NCBI GenBank assembly: GCA_023436925.1
Contig: JAEZHJ010000087.1
Location: forward strand, 1-33,816
DNA: 33,816 bases
Reading direction: 5' to 3'
Source of the DNA: Actinomycetes bacterium
GTDB lineage: Bacteria > Actinomycetota > Actinomycetes > Propionibacteriales > Propionibacteriaceae
Shown here: one piece after another, positions 15,371 through 22,725 of the stretch
Layout: each line of letters starts with the position of its first letter
How positions within the stretch are numbered: the stretch's first letter is position 1
Translations under genes and position numbers: made by a program
The notes under the pieces: model-generated
Seen by the model: only the letters and a program-made list of their open reading frames with translations
Told to the model about the DNA's origin: nothing
The model's database searches: none

Positions 15371-15946
15371 GTGGCCGAGGTGCACCTGACCGGGGACCCG
15401 GTCGCCGACCAGCTGTTGTCCACCGACCCGAACGCGCTTCTCATCGGCATGCTGCTGGACCAGCAGGTGCCGATGGAGAAGGCCTTCGCCGGCCCGGCGG
15501 TGATCGCGGCCCGGATGGGCGGACGCCTGGACGTGGCCGCCATCGCCGCCGCCGACACCGAGGAGTTCGTCGCGCTCTGCTCGACCCCGCCGGCGATCCA
15601 CCGGTTCCCGCGGGCGATGGCGGAGCGGGTCCAGACGCTGTGCGCCGAGCTGGTCACGAAGTGGGACGGGCAGGCGTCCAACCTGTTCGCCGCGGCCGAC
15701 TCCGGTGTCCAACTGCGTGAACTGCTGGCCGGGCTGCCCGGCTTCGGCCTCACCAAGGCGAAGATCTTCGTCGCCCTGCTCGGCAAGCAGTACGGGATCA
15801 CCCCGGACGGCTGGCGCGAGGCGGCCGGCGACTACGGGCTGGACGGCTACCGCTCGGTGGCCGACGTCACCGACCGGGAGACGCTGCTGAAGGTCCGGGC
15901 GACCAAGCAGGCCGTGAAGGCAGCGGCGAAGGCCGCCCGGGCCTGA
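15371..15946 (+). CDS. HhH-GPD-type base excision DNA repair protein
   Basis: A 191-residue protein matching the short actinobacterial HhH-GPD glycosylase-like family. Near the N-terminus is ALLIGMLLDQQVPMEKAFAGP, resembling the L-L-x-Q-Q-x-x helix of helix-hairpin-helix glycosylases. The hairpin itself is LLAGLPGFGLTKAKIFVALLG. A conserved segment GITPDGWREAAGDYG lies downstream where a catalytic aspartate would be expected, though the exact residue is not certain. The C-terminus is basic (KQAVKAAAKAARA), perhaps for DNA contact. The GTG start lies seven bases after the lpdA stop, preceded by GAGG. Its usual role would be removal of damaged bases; the damage recognised is unknown. It is convergent with prmC. 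Confidence 0.87.
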   Translation: MAEVHLTGDPVADQLLSTDPNALLIGMLLDQQVPMEKAFAGPAVIAARMGGRLDVAAIAAADTEEFVALCSTPPAIHRFPRAMAERVQTLCAELVTKWDGQASNLFAAADSGVQLRELLAGLPGFGLTKAKIFVALLGKQYGITPDGWREAAGDYGLDGYRSVADVTDRETLLKVRATKQAVKAAAKAARA

Positions 15947-15955
15947 CCGACACGC

Positions 15956-15978
15956 CGGCGGATCGGTCGCGTCCGCCG
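15956..15978. terminator. Candidate bidirectional terminator hairpin
   Basis: CGGCGGA (15956-15962) and TCCGCCG (15972-15978) form a seven-base GC-rich stem with a nine-base loop. It lies in the 48-base gap between the convergent glycosylase and prmC genes. There is no T-tract, so termination strength is uncertain. Confidence 0.45.
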
Positions 15979-15994
15979 TGCCTGGGTCCCGGGC

Positions 15995-16879
15995 TCAGCG
16001 CCTGAGCCGGGCCACCACCGCCCTGGGCCGTCCGGTCAGGTCGGCGATGGTGCGCACCTCGTCGAACCCTGCCGCACTGGCCAGGGCGCGGGCGGAGGCG
16101 TCCTGGACCTCGGCGTGCTCCATCACGAACAGCCCGCCGGGCCGCAACAACCGGCGTGCGGCGGCCGCGACCGCGCGCGGCACGTCCAGCCCGTCCGGCC
16201 CGCCGCCGTACAGCGCGAGCGCGGGGTCGTGGTCACGTACCTCCGGGTCGACCGGGACACCGTCCGGCGGGATATACGGCGGATTGCTGATCACCACGTC
16301 GACGTTGTCGTCCAGGTCCGCCAGCAGGTCCGGCTCGGCGACATCGGCCTGCTCGAGACGGATCGCGCCGACCCCGGCGGCCAGCGCATTGCGCCGGGTG
16401 AGCGCCACGGCCTGCCGGGAGATGTCGACCGCCACCACCTGGGAGGCCGGCACCTCGGTGGCGACCGAGACCGCGATCCCGCCCGCCCCGCAGCACAGGT
16501 CCACCACGACCGGCGCCCGGCCCTCGGCAGCGAGGCGGGTCGCCTCGTCGATCGCCACCTGGGCGACCACCTCGGTCTCCGGTCGGGGCACGAACACGCC
16601 GGGCTCGACGGCAAGGGTGAGGTAGCGGAAGCCGGTCGAGCCGACCAGGTGCTGCAACGGCTCTCGGCGGCGGCGCCGCTCCACCAGTGCGGAGAAGGTC
16701 GCGGCGGCGTCCGGATCCACCTCGAGACCCGCCAGCGCCGGCAGCCGGTCACGGCCAAGGGCGAAGGCCGCCAGCGCCCGGGCGTCGTGGTCGGGGGAGG
16801 GAACGCCCGCGGCGGCGAGGTCGCGGGCAGCGTCCTCGATCAGCGTCCGCCAGCGCAGCGTCGGATGGTGCTCACTCAC
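15995..16879 (-). CDS. prmC: Peptide chain release factor N5-glutamine methyltransferase
   Basis: A 294-residue protein with an N-terminal helical domain that would bind the release factor, then a SAM-dependent methyltransferase domain. The linking block is FVPRPETEVV, the SAM motif is VVVDLCCGAGGIAVSVA, and the catalytic N-P-P-Y is at residues 199-202 (VISNPPYIPPDG). PrmC methylates the glutamine of the GGQ motif of release factors 1 and 2, which is needed for efficient termination. The start is GTG at 16879, fixed by similarity (SEHHPTLRWRTLIEDAARDLAAAG); a CATGAT box six bases upstream would make it leaderless. The usual partner prfA is not in the window. Upstream lies the second 19-bp mirror repeat, then a co-directional O-methyltransferase gene. 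Confidence 0.93.
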   Translation of the reverse strand: MSEHHPTLRWRTLIEDAARDLAAAGVPSPDHDARALAAFALGRDRLPALAGLEVDPDAAATFSALVERRRRREPLQHLVGSTGFRYLTLAVEPGVFVPRPETEVVAQVAIDEATRLAAEGRAPVVVDLCCGAGGIAVSVATEVPASQVVAVDISRQAVALTRRNALAAGVGAIRLEQADVAEPDLLADLDDNVDVVISNPPYIPPDGVPVDPEVRDHDPALALYGGGPDGLDVPRAVAAAARRLLRPGGLFVMEHAEVQDASARALASAAGFDEVRTIADLTGRPRAVVARLRR

Positions 16880-16914
16880 CTCGGGATCATGACATACCCC
16901 GCCGCCCCCTCCGC

Positions 16915-17023
16915 ATCGAGGGCCACCCCAACCATCGAGGGCCACCCCAACCGTCGAGGGCCACCCATGATGGGTGGCCCTCAGCACGAACTGTGGCCCT
17001 CAGCGCGAAAGCTGGCCCTGGGC
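16915..17023. repeat. Second locus of the 19-bp mirror repeat
   Basis: Three left-arm units with core TCGAGGGCCACC begin at 16915, 16934 and 16953. Right-arm units with core GGTGGCCCTCAGC begin at 16973 and 16992, with a degraded unit at 17011. All are spaced 19 bases within an arm. The arms meet in a perfect 11-base inverted repeat centred on 16969. The distance from the last left unit to the first right unit is 20 bases, as at 568-809. As there, the right arm adjoins the 3' end of a minus-strand gene (O-methyltransferase) and the left arm adjoins the start of the next (prmC). Arm lengths differ (3 and 2-3 here, 2 and 11 there), which suggests unit gain and loss. Confidence 0.95.
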
Positions 17024-17042
17024 GAGTGGCGCGGGGACGACG

Positions 17043-17744
17043 CTAGCGGGCCGGGTCGACCACGAGCGCGAGCGCGAAGCCGTCCCAGCCCTTCTCGCCG
17101 ACCGTCTGCAGCGCCGTGGCCTGGAGGCGCGGGTCGGAGCCGAGGGCCTCCAGCACGGCTCGGGTACCAGCCAGGTTCGGGTCATCGCTGTCGGACTGGA
17201 GTACCTGGCCGTGGCGCACCACGTTGTCCACGACGATCACGGTGCCCGGACGGCTGAGGGCGAGCGCCGCCTCGAGGTAGCGGGCGTTGTTGCGCTTGTC
17301 GGCGTCGATGAACACCAGGTCGAACGGCTCGGTGCCCGCCGCGACGAGTCGCCGCACCGACTCCAGCGCCGGCCCCAGGACGAGCTCGATCCGGTCAGCC
17401 AGGCCGGCCGCGGCGAAGTTCTGCCGGGCGATCCCTGCCGTGGTCTCGTCCCGCTCGAAGGTGACGACCCGCCCCTGCGGGCCGACCGCGCGGGCCAGCC
17501 AGATCGCCGAGTAGCCGGCCAGCGTCCCGAACTCCAGCACCCTTCTGGCTCCGGCGAGCTGGGCCAGGATCGCGAGGAAGGCGCCCTGGGTGGGCGAGAC
17601 CGCCGCGTGCGGCAGGACGGTGCCCGCCGCGCTCGCCCGGACCGCCGCCAGGACGTCGTCCTCGGCGACCAGGGTCGCCGTCAGGTACTCATCGACCGCC
17701 GACCAGTCGTGGAGCGGAACACCGCCTGAGGAGTGGGAGTCCAT
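17043..17744 (-). CDS. SAM-dependent O-methyltransferase (CCoAOMT-like)
   Basis: A 233-residue class I methyltransferase of the O-methyltransferase family 3 type. The SAM motif is RVLEFGTLAGYSAIWLARAV, then GRVVTFERDE, and the metal-binding segment is FDLVFIDADKRNNARYLEAAL, followed by PGTVIVVDNVVRHG. These match caffeoyl-CoA/catechol O-methyltransferase-like enzymes, which methylate a vicinal hydroxyl using a divalent metal held by the Asp residues of IDAD and the VVDN region. The natural acceptor cannot be inferred. The ATG at 17744 lies six bases after TACCCT, without a ribosome binding site, so it is probably leaderless. It is divergent from the LLM flavoenzyme and followed by the second repeat locus. 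Confidence 0.9.
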   Translation of the reverse strand: MDSHSSGGVPLHDWSAVDEYLTATLVAEDDVLAAVRASAAGTVLPHAAVSPTQGAFLAILAQLAGARRVLEFGTLAGYSAIWLARAVGPQGRVVTFERDETTAGIARQNFAAAGLADRIELVLGPALESVRRLVAAGTEPFDLVFIDADKRNNARYLEAALALSRPGTVIVVDNVVRHGQVLQSDSDDPNLAGTRAVLEALGSDPRLQATALQTVGEKGWDGFALALVVDPAR

Positions 17745-17750
17745 GGCGAC

Positions 17751-17756
17751 AGGGTA
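17751..17756 (-). promoter_or_regulatory. Candidate -10 box for the O-methyltransferase gene
   Basis: TACCCT on the minus strand lies six bases before the ATG at 17744. It fits the TANNNT leaderless pattern seen elsewhere in the window, with one base less spacing. Confidence 0.4.
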
Positions 17757-17795
17757 GGCAGGGAATGCTGCCGGATCGAGGGCGTTGCACTGGAC

Positions 17796-18818
17796 GTGAA
17801 GAAGATCGGCTTCCTGTCCTTCGGCCACTGGTCGTCCTCGCCCGGCTCACAGACCCGCTCCGCCTCCGACTTCCTGCACCAGTCGATCGACCTCGCGGCC
17901 GCGGTCGAGGATCTCGGTGCCGACGGCGCCTACTTCCGGGTCCACCACTTCGCGCGCCAGGCAGGCGCCCCGTTCCCGCTGCTGGCCGCCATCGCGGCGC
18001 GCACGAATCGGATCGAGATCGGGACCGGCGTGATCGACATGCGCTACGCGAACCCGTTCGCGATGGCCGAGGACGCCGGCGCGACCGACCTCATCGCGGA
18101 CGGCCGACTGCAACTCGGGGTGAGCCGGGGATCGCCCGAGCAGGTGATCGACGGGTGGCGCTACTTCGGCTTCGCCCCGGCCGACGGTGAGGACGAGGCC
18201 GGCATGGCGCGTCGCTTCACCGAACTGTTCCTGGAGCTGCTGAAGGGGGAGGGCTTCGCCCAACCGAACCCCCGTCCGATGTTCCCCAACCCGCCCGGGT
18301 TGCTGCGGCTGGAGCCTCACTCCGAGGGCCTGCGGGACCGCATCTGGTGGGGTGCCGGGTCGGACGCCACAGCGGTCTGGGCGGCCGAGCGCGGGATGAA
18401 CCTGATGAGCTCCACGCTGAAGAACGACGAGACCGGCGAGCCCTTCCACGTCCAGCAGCGCAAGCAGATCGAGGCCTTCCGGCAGGCGTGGCGCGAGGCC
18501 GGCCACGAGCGCGAGCCCCGGGTCTCGGTGAGTCGCAGCATCTTCGCGATCACCACCGACCAGGACCGGCGTTACTTCGGCGACGAGTCCGACTCCAGGG
18601 ACACCGTGGGGTGGATCGACGAGAACACCCGGGCGATCTTCGGCCGCAGCTTCGCAGCCGAACCGGACGCCCTGGTCGAGGAACTGCGCCAGGACGAGGC
18701 GATCGCGGCCGCCGACACGCTGCTGCTCACCGTGCCGAACCAGCTCGGGGTGGACTACAACGCCCACGTCGTGGAGAACATCCTCACCCACGTCGCCCCG
18801 GAGCTCGGCTGGCGCTGA
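17796..18818 (+). CDS. LLM class flavin-dependent oxidoreductase
   Basis: A protein of about 340 residues with the luciferase-like monooxygenase TIM-barrel pattern: KKIGFLSFGHWSS at the N-terminus, AVEDLGADGAYFRVHHFARQ, IEIGTGVIDMRYANPFAMAEDAGATDLIADGRLQLGVSRGS, and RIWWGAGSDATAVWAAERGMNL. These enzymes use reduced FMN or F420 to oxidise a substrate. The R-Y-x-N-P-x-x-x-A-E-x-A block and the G-x-x-R-G-S phosphate-loop region indicate an intact active site. GTG at 17796 is chosen because the conserved region starts at once; no clear ribosome binding site was found (a GAGGG lies farther than usual). Cofactor and substrate cannot be told from sequence. It is divergent from the O-methyltransferase and lies 75 bases before the AbrB gene. 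Confidence 0.88.
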   Translation: MKKIGFLSFGHWSSSPGSQTRSASDFLHQSIDLAAAVEDLGADGAYFRVHHFARQAGAPFPLLAAIAARTNRIEIGTGVIDMRYANPFAMAEDAGATDLIADGRLQLGVSRGSPEQVIDGWRYFGFAPADGEDEAGMARRFTELFLELLKGEGFAQPNPRPMFPNPPGLLRLEPHSEGLRDRIWWGAGSDATAVWAAERGMNLMSSTLKNDETGEPFHVQQRKQIEAFRQAWREAGHEREPRVSVSRSIFAITTDQDRRYFGDESDSRDTVGWIDENTRAIFGRSFAAEPDALVEELRQDEAIAAADTLLLTVPNQLGVDYNAHVVENILTHVAPELGWR

Positions 18819-18861
18819 TCGGCCGTCAGGTCGCCCGTGACCCCAGACCGGTGTAGCCTCC

Positions 18862-18885
18862 GTCTTGTATACAAGACATGTCTTG
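18862..18885 (+). promoter_or_regulatory. Two overlapping perfect palindromes, candidate AbrB operator
   Basis: GTCTTGTATACAAGAC (18862-18877) is a perfect 16-base palindrome. CAAGACATGTCTTG (18872-18885) is a perfect 14-base palindrome that shares the middle CAAGAC, giving three GTCTTG half-sites in alternating orientation. The first contains TATACA, a plausible -10 box, and the second ends in the GGAGG ribosome binding site of the AbrB gene. A regulator bound here would block its own transcription and that of the coupled downstream gene. Confidence 0.65.
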
Positions 18886-18893
18886 GAGGCGTC

Positions 18894-19130
18894 ATGGCGA
18901 GCGGCAAGGATCCCAACAAGCGCTTCTACGGCGCCATCACGGTCAGCGACCGCGGCCAGATCGTGATCCCGGCCCAGGCCCGGCGCGACTTCGGCATCGA
19001 GGTGGGCGACAAGCTGCTGGTCTTCGGCGACCTGCGCCACGGTCTGCTGGTCAGTCCCGCCGACGACGTGATCGCCCAGCATCCCGGAGCCGCGGCCATC
19101 TTCGGTTCCGAGCCCTCCGATGCTGACTGA
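18894..19130 (+). CDS. AbrB/MazE/SpoVT family DNA-binding regulator
   Basis: A 78-residue protein with one swapped-hairpin AbrB domain: AITVSDRGQIVIPAQARRDFGIEVGDKLLVFGD (in two halves around RGQIVIP). A short C-terminal tail ends in SEPSDAD. Such proteins are homodimeric DNA-binding regulators. The ATG follows GGAGG with normal spacing. Upstream lie two overlapping perfect palindromes, a likely autoregulatory site. Its last 11 bases overlap the start of the phosphotransferase-like gene, so both are translated from one message. The domain also occurs in antitoxins (MazE), but the downstream protein is not toxin-like, so a regulator of its partner gene is the better reading. Confidence 0.93.
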   Translation: MASGKDPNKRFYGAITVSDRGQIVIPAQARRDFGIEVGDKLLVFGDLRHGLLVSPADDVIAQHPGAAAIFGSEPSDAD

Positions 19131-21705
19131 CCGCAACGCGCCGCGCTTGGTCGCGGTTGCGTCCAACCTCGGCGCCATGGCGCTCGGGGTGGGCGGAGCC
19201 TGGTCCGTCGGCTTCACGCCGTGGGCGATCCTGGTCGCACCCCTCACGGGGACCGTCGGCTGGCTCCTCGGCTGGTTCGCCGGACGCGCCCTCGCCCGAC
19301 GGCTGCAGCGGCTGGGCTACGCGCCGGCGGGTCGGCCGGTGTACCGGCTCGGCACGCTGCCGCCGGAAGAGAGCTCGGCCGGCGGCAAGGCCCGCTCGTT
19401 GTCACGGCTGGTCCGGGCCGGGCAACGGGTGCCGCCCGGCCTGGTCGTGCTGCCGCGGGGCTTCGACGGCTCCGGCCTGACCGCTGCCGCCCGCACGGCG
19501 CTGGAGGCCGAACTCGGGCGCCTGGGACGCGAGCGCCGCTTCGCCGTGCGGTCCTCGGCCAGCGCGGAGGACTCGGCCGCCGCCTCCTTCGCCGGCGCCT
19601 ACGACACCCTGCTCGACGTGCCCGGTGACGAGGTCATCGAAGCGATCGGACGGGTGCGCGCCTCGGCGGACGCCGGCCGGGTCGCCGCCTACGCGCAGGC
19701 CACCGGGGTGGAGGCCGGCGACGTCGCCGTCGTCGTCCAGGAGATGGTGCCGGCGCAGTACGCCGGGGTGCTGTTCACCGTCCACCCGCTCACCGGCGAC
19801 CTGGGCACCATGCTCGGCACCGTCGTCGCCGGACTGGGGGAGAGTCTGGTCTCCGGGACGCAGACCGGTGACCAGTTCACCCTCGCCCGCCCCACCGGCG
19901 AGTACACCGGACCGCCGGCGCTGCGCGAGCACGCTGCCGCCCTGCACGCCGAGGCGCACCGAATCGAGGGCGTGTTCGACGGCGTCCCGCAGGACATCGA
20001 GTGGGCAGTCGCGGACGGGAAGCTCTGGTTCCTGCAGGCGCGCCCGATCACGACGCTGAACCCGTGGAACCCACAGACCGCCGACCTCAACGACACCCGC
20101 GCCGGCACCTGCCTGTGGTCGGCGACCAACCTCAGCGAGGCCAACCCGGAGGCACAGACCCCGCTCACGATGTCCCTGGCCCGCTACCAGCAGGCCCACG
20201 GCGGCCCCTCGATGGCCCTGCGCGGCCGCGAGATGGCCGGCTATGTCGGGGGGCGGCCGTACGCCAATCTCACCGTCCAGGTCACCTCGCGACGCGGCAA
20301 GGCGGCCCGCCTCGACCCGCGGGAGGCCTACCGTGCGCTCGCCGGCTGGTGGGGTGAGCTCCCGCCCGAGGTGCCGATCCCGCTGCTGCCGATGACCACC
20401 GAGGACTGGACCGAGGCCGGCCTGCCGCTACTCGGCACCCTGCTGCGGATGGGCTGGACGCGGCTGCGGCTCCCCGCCTTCCTGCGCAGCCACCAGGAAC
20501 GCTGCGGCGAACTGACCCGGCGGATCGGCGACTGTCGGACTCCCGCGGCCCTGCGGCAGCTGTGGGACGAGGAGTTGATGGGCTTCGGGATCGCGTCGTT
20601 CTGGGCGGTGATCGCCTCCGGCTCGACCTACCCGGCCGACCTGGAGCGGCGACTGCGCGAGCGCTACGGCGAGCAGATCGCCGCCGCGCTGATCTCGAAC
20701 CTGTCCGGTCTGGTCGACGACTTCGCCAGCCTCGGGCCGGCGGCAGGGCTGCGGGAGGTCAAGGCCGGCCGACTGAGCCCACAGGACTACCTGGACCGGT
20801 TCGGGCATCGCGGGGTCAACGAGAGCGAACTCGCCTGGCCGCGGCCCGCGGAGGACCCGGACTGGCTCGACCGCTCCCTGGCCGAGCTTGATGACCTGTC
20901 GAGTCTGGCTGACCTGCGCGGGCGCCAGCAGGACGCGTTCAGCGAGGCGCTCGCCCAGGTGGCGGCCAGCGACCCGCGGGGCGCCCGGAAGGTGTCGGCG
21001 GAGCTGAAGCGCGCCGCCCGGCAGGCGGCGCTGCGGGAGGCCGTCCGCTCCGAGGGGGTGCGCACCACCGGCGTTGTCCGCCGGTTCGCGCTGCAGGCCG
21101 GCGCGCTGTTGGGCATCGGCGAGGACGTGTTCATGCTCACCGTGGAGGACCTGCTGGCCGCGCTGGAGGGCGACACCTCAGCCTTCGAGCACATTCCCGC
21201 TCGCCGCGACCTGCATCGCACCTACCGCGAACTGCCGGCCCTGCCGGGGGTGATCGTGGGCTATCTCGACCCGCTCGCCTGGGCGGCCGAGCCCGGCCGC
21301 AACCCCGCGGTCTTCGTAGCCGGGAGCGAGGTGGCCGCGCCGCCACCCGCGGACGAGTCGGTGATCCTGGGCCACGCAGGGGCCGCCGGACGCGTCCAGG
21401 GCCTCGTCCGCCGCCTCGACCGCTACAGCGACGCCGCCGCCCTGCAGCCGGGCGAGGTGCTGGTCACCCAGCTGACCAATATCGGCTGGACCCCGCTGTT
21501 CCCGCGGGCCGGTGCGATCGTCACCGACCTGGGCGCGCCGCTCAGCCACGCCGCGATCGTCGCCCGGGAACTCGGCATCCCGGCCGTGGTCGGCTGCGGG
21601 GACGCCACCGCCCGGCTCCGCACCGGTGACCGGGTCGAGGTGGACGGCGCCGCCGGACGGGTGACCGTGCTGGCACGCGCCGGTGATGGAGCCGTGCTGT
21701 CGTGA
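19120..21705 (+). CDS. Membrane-anchored PEP-synthase/rifampin-phosphotransferase-like protein
   Basis: An 861-residue protein. Residues 8-60 form two hydrophobic segments with a basic end (ALARRLQRLG), so it is probably membrane-tethered. Residues 85-310 are a PEP/pyruvate-binding ATP-grasp domain (SAGGKARSLSRLVRAGQRVPPG, FAVRSSASAEDSAAASFAG, PQDIEWAV, LWFLQARPIT). Residues 340-700 are the substrate domain of the rifampin phosphotransferase type (NPEAQTPLTMS, FGHRGVNESELAWPR). The C-terminal swivelling domain carries the phosphohistidine in TDLGAPLSHAAIVARELGIP (His810). The family moves a phosphate from ATP through the histidine to a substrate; rifampin phosphotransferases inactivate the drug. 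The N-terminal membrane anchor is unusual for the family, and the natural substrate is unknown. It is coupled to the AbrB gene by an 11-base overlap. Confidence 0.88.
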   Translation: MLTDRNAPRLVAVASNLGAMALGVGGAWSVGFTPWAILVAPLTGTVGWLLGWFAGRALARRLQRLGYAPAGRPVYRLGTLPPEESSAGGKARSLSRLVRAGQRVPPGLVVLPRGFDGSGLTAAARTALEAELGRLGRERRFAVRSSASAEDSAAASFAGAYDTLLDVPGDEVIEAIGRVRASADAGRVAAYAQATGVEAGDVAVVVQEMVPAQYAGVLFTVHPLTGDLGTMLGTVVAGLGESLVSGTQTGDQFTLARPTGEYTGPPALREHAAALHAEAHRIEGVFDGVPQDIEWAVADGKLWFLQARPITTLNPWNPQTADLNDTRAGTCLWSATNLSEANPEAQTPLTMSLARYQQAHGGPSMALRGREMAGYVGGRPYANLTVQVTSRRGKAARLDPREAYRALAGWWGELPPEVPIPLLPMTTEDWTEAGLPLLGTLLRMGWTRLRLPAFLRSHQERCGELTRRIGDCRTPAALRQLWDEELMGFGIASFWAVIASGSTYPADLERRLRERYGEQIAAALISNLSGLVDDFASLGPAAGLREVKAGRLSPQDYLDRFGHRGVNESELAWPRPAEDPDWLDRSLAELDDLSSLADLRGRQQDAFSEALAQVAASDPRGARKVSAELKRAARQAALREAVRSEGVRTTGVVRRFALQAGALLGIGEDVFMLTVEDLLAALEGDTSAFEHIPARRDLHRTYRELPALPGVIVGYLDPLAWAAEPGRNPAVFVAGSEVAAPPPADESVILGHAGAAGRVQGLVRRLDRYSDAAALQPGEVLVTQLTNIGWTPLFPRAGAIVTDLGAPLSHAAIVARELGIPAVVGCGDATARLRTGDRVEVDGAAGRVTVLARAGDGAVLS

Positions 21706-21709
21706 CCGG

Positions 21710-22714
21710 TCAGGCCTGACGGGCCAGCCAGGTGTCGAACAGGTCCAGCTTCGTGAACAGGTCCGCCAGCATCAGCCGGGTGTCCACCCGGGTGTAGACC
21801 CGGATCGTCCGCCCGGGCTCGGGGGTCGGCGCCGGTCGGCCGCGGTCGTCCAGCGCCGGGCAGGGCAGCGTCAGGTAATCGCTGCTGGACGGGTCCGGCT
21901 CGAAGAAGCTCTGCAGCGCGGTGAGCAGCACCAACGGGGAGTCGCCCAGCGCGTAGCTCTCGCTGGTCCCGCCGGTGACGTGCTCGGCCGCCCAGGGCCG
22001 GATCCGGTCGAGCGAGTCGTGCAGGTAGCGCCCGAGCGGCCCCGACGCGCTCCGCAGCAGTTCGGCCTCCGAGACCAGGCACTGCCGGTACACCTCCCGC
22101 GGCACCTGCCACAGGGAGAGGTCGGAGTCATTGAACACCACCTGCGCGGCGACCGGGTCGATCGAGAAGTTGTACTCGACCTGGGCCGATTCATCGGCCG
22201 TTGCGACACCCGCTGGCAGGCAACCTCCGATCCACACCACGGTCAGCCGGGCCGCGATCCGCGGTTCCAGCAGCCAGGCGCTGGCCAGCTCGGTGAGGCC
22301 GCCGCCGAGCACGAGGAAGAGTGGCAGGTCGGTGTCGGTGCGCAGGGCCTCGGCGATGATCGCCGCCGCCGCGGGGGAGCGGTGCGGCTCGGTCCGGCTT
22401 TGCAGCCGATCGCGCGAGCCGCGGCGAAGCTCGCCGCGAAAGTCGAGGCGCATCACGTCCAGCAACTCGGCGACGATCTCCTCGGCCGCCTCCGTGCTGT
22501 CGCGGCGCCCACCGAGCAGCGGGTCGCCGTCCGGCAGGCGCGAGCAGCTGATCAGCGGGACTTCGACCGACGGCGAGAGCAGGTGGTGGGCCAGTTGGTA
22601 GAGGTCGTCGGGGTCGCCGGCGAAGTCGTTGTCGATGATCACCCGGATCCGCGGCGGCGCGGGCCGGCGCGGCCACCAGGGCGTCTCCCCTGAGGACCAC
22701 AGGGTCGAGCTCAC
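21710..22714 (-). CDS. Nucleoside hydrolase-like protein
   Basis: A protein of about 334 residues whose N-terminal strand RVIIDNDFAGDPDDLYQLAHHLL resembles the calcium-binding D-x-D-x-G-x-D-D motif of inosine-uridine nucleoside hydrolases, but with two extra residues between the first and last acidic pairs (Asp28, Asp30, Asp36, Asp37). Other family-like pieces are LFLVLGGGLTELASAWL, VWIGG, and EYNFSIDPVAAQVVF (the N-F-x-x-D-P-x-A-A block). These enzymes split the N-glycosidic bond of ribonucleosides. Because the motif is divergent, nucleoside specificity should be doubted; a different N- or O-glycoside is possible. GTG at 22714 is preferred to GTG at 22720 because AGGAG then has normal spacing. 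It lies 11 bases after the HSL-type hydrolase gene and is probably in its operon. Confidence 0.8.
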   Translation of the reverse strand: MSSTLWSSGETPWWPRRPAPPRIRVIIDNDFAGDPDDLYQLAHHLLSPSVEVPLISCSRLPDGDPLLGGRRDSTEAAEEIVAELLDVMRLDFRGELRRGSRDRLQSRTEPHRSPAAAAIIAEALRTDTDLPLFLVLGGGLTELASAWLLEPRIAARLTVVWIGGCLPAGVATADESAQVEYNFSIDPVAAQVVFNDSDLSLWQVPREVYRQCLVSEAELLRSASGPLGRYLHDSLDRIRPWAAEHVTGGTSESYALGDSPLVLLTALQSFFEPDPSSSDYLTLPCPALDDRGRPAPTPEPGRTIRVYTRVDTRLMLADLFTKLDLFDTWLARQA

Positions 22715-22725
22715 GATCACTCCTG

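Noticed and set aside
18894..21705. Toxin-antitoxin module (MazE-like plus partner)
   Set aside because: The AbrB-type protein resembles MazE in fold, but its partner is an 861-residue phosphotransferase-like enzyme, not a small toxin.
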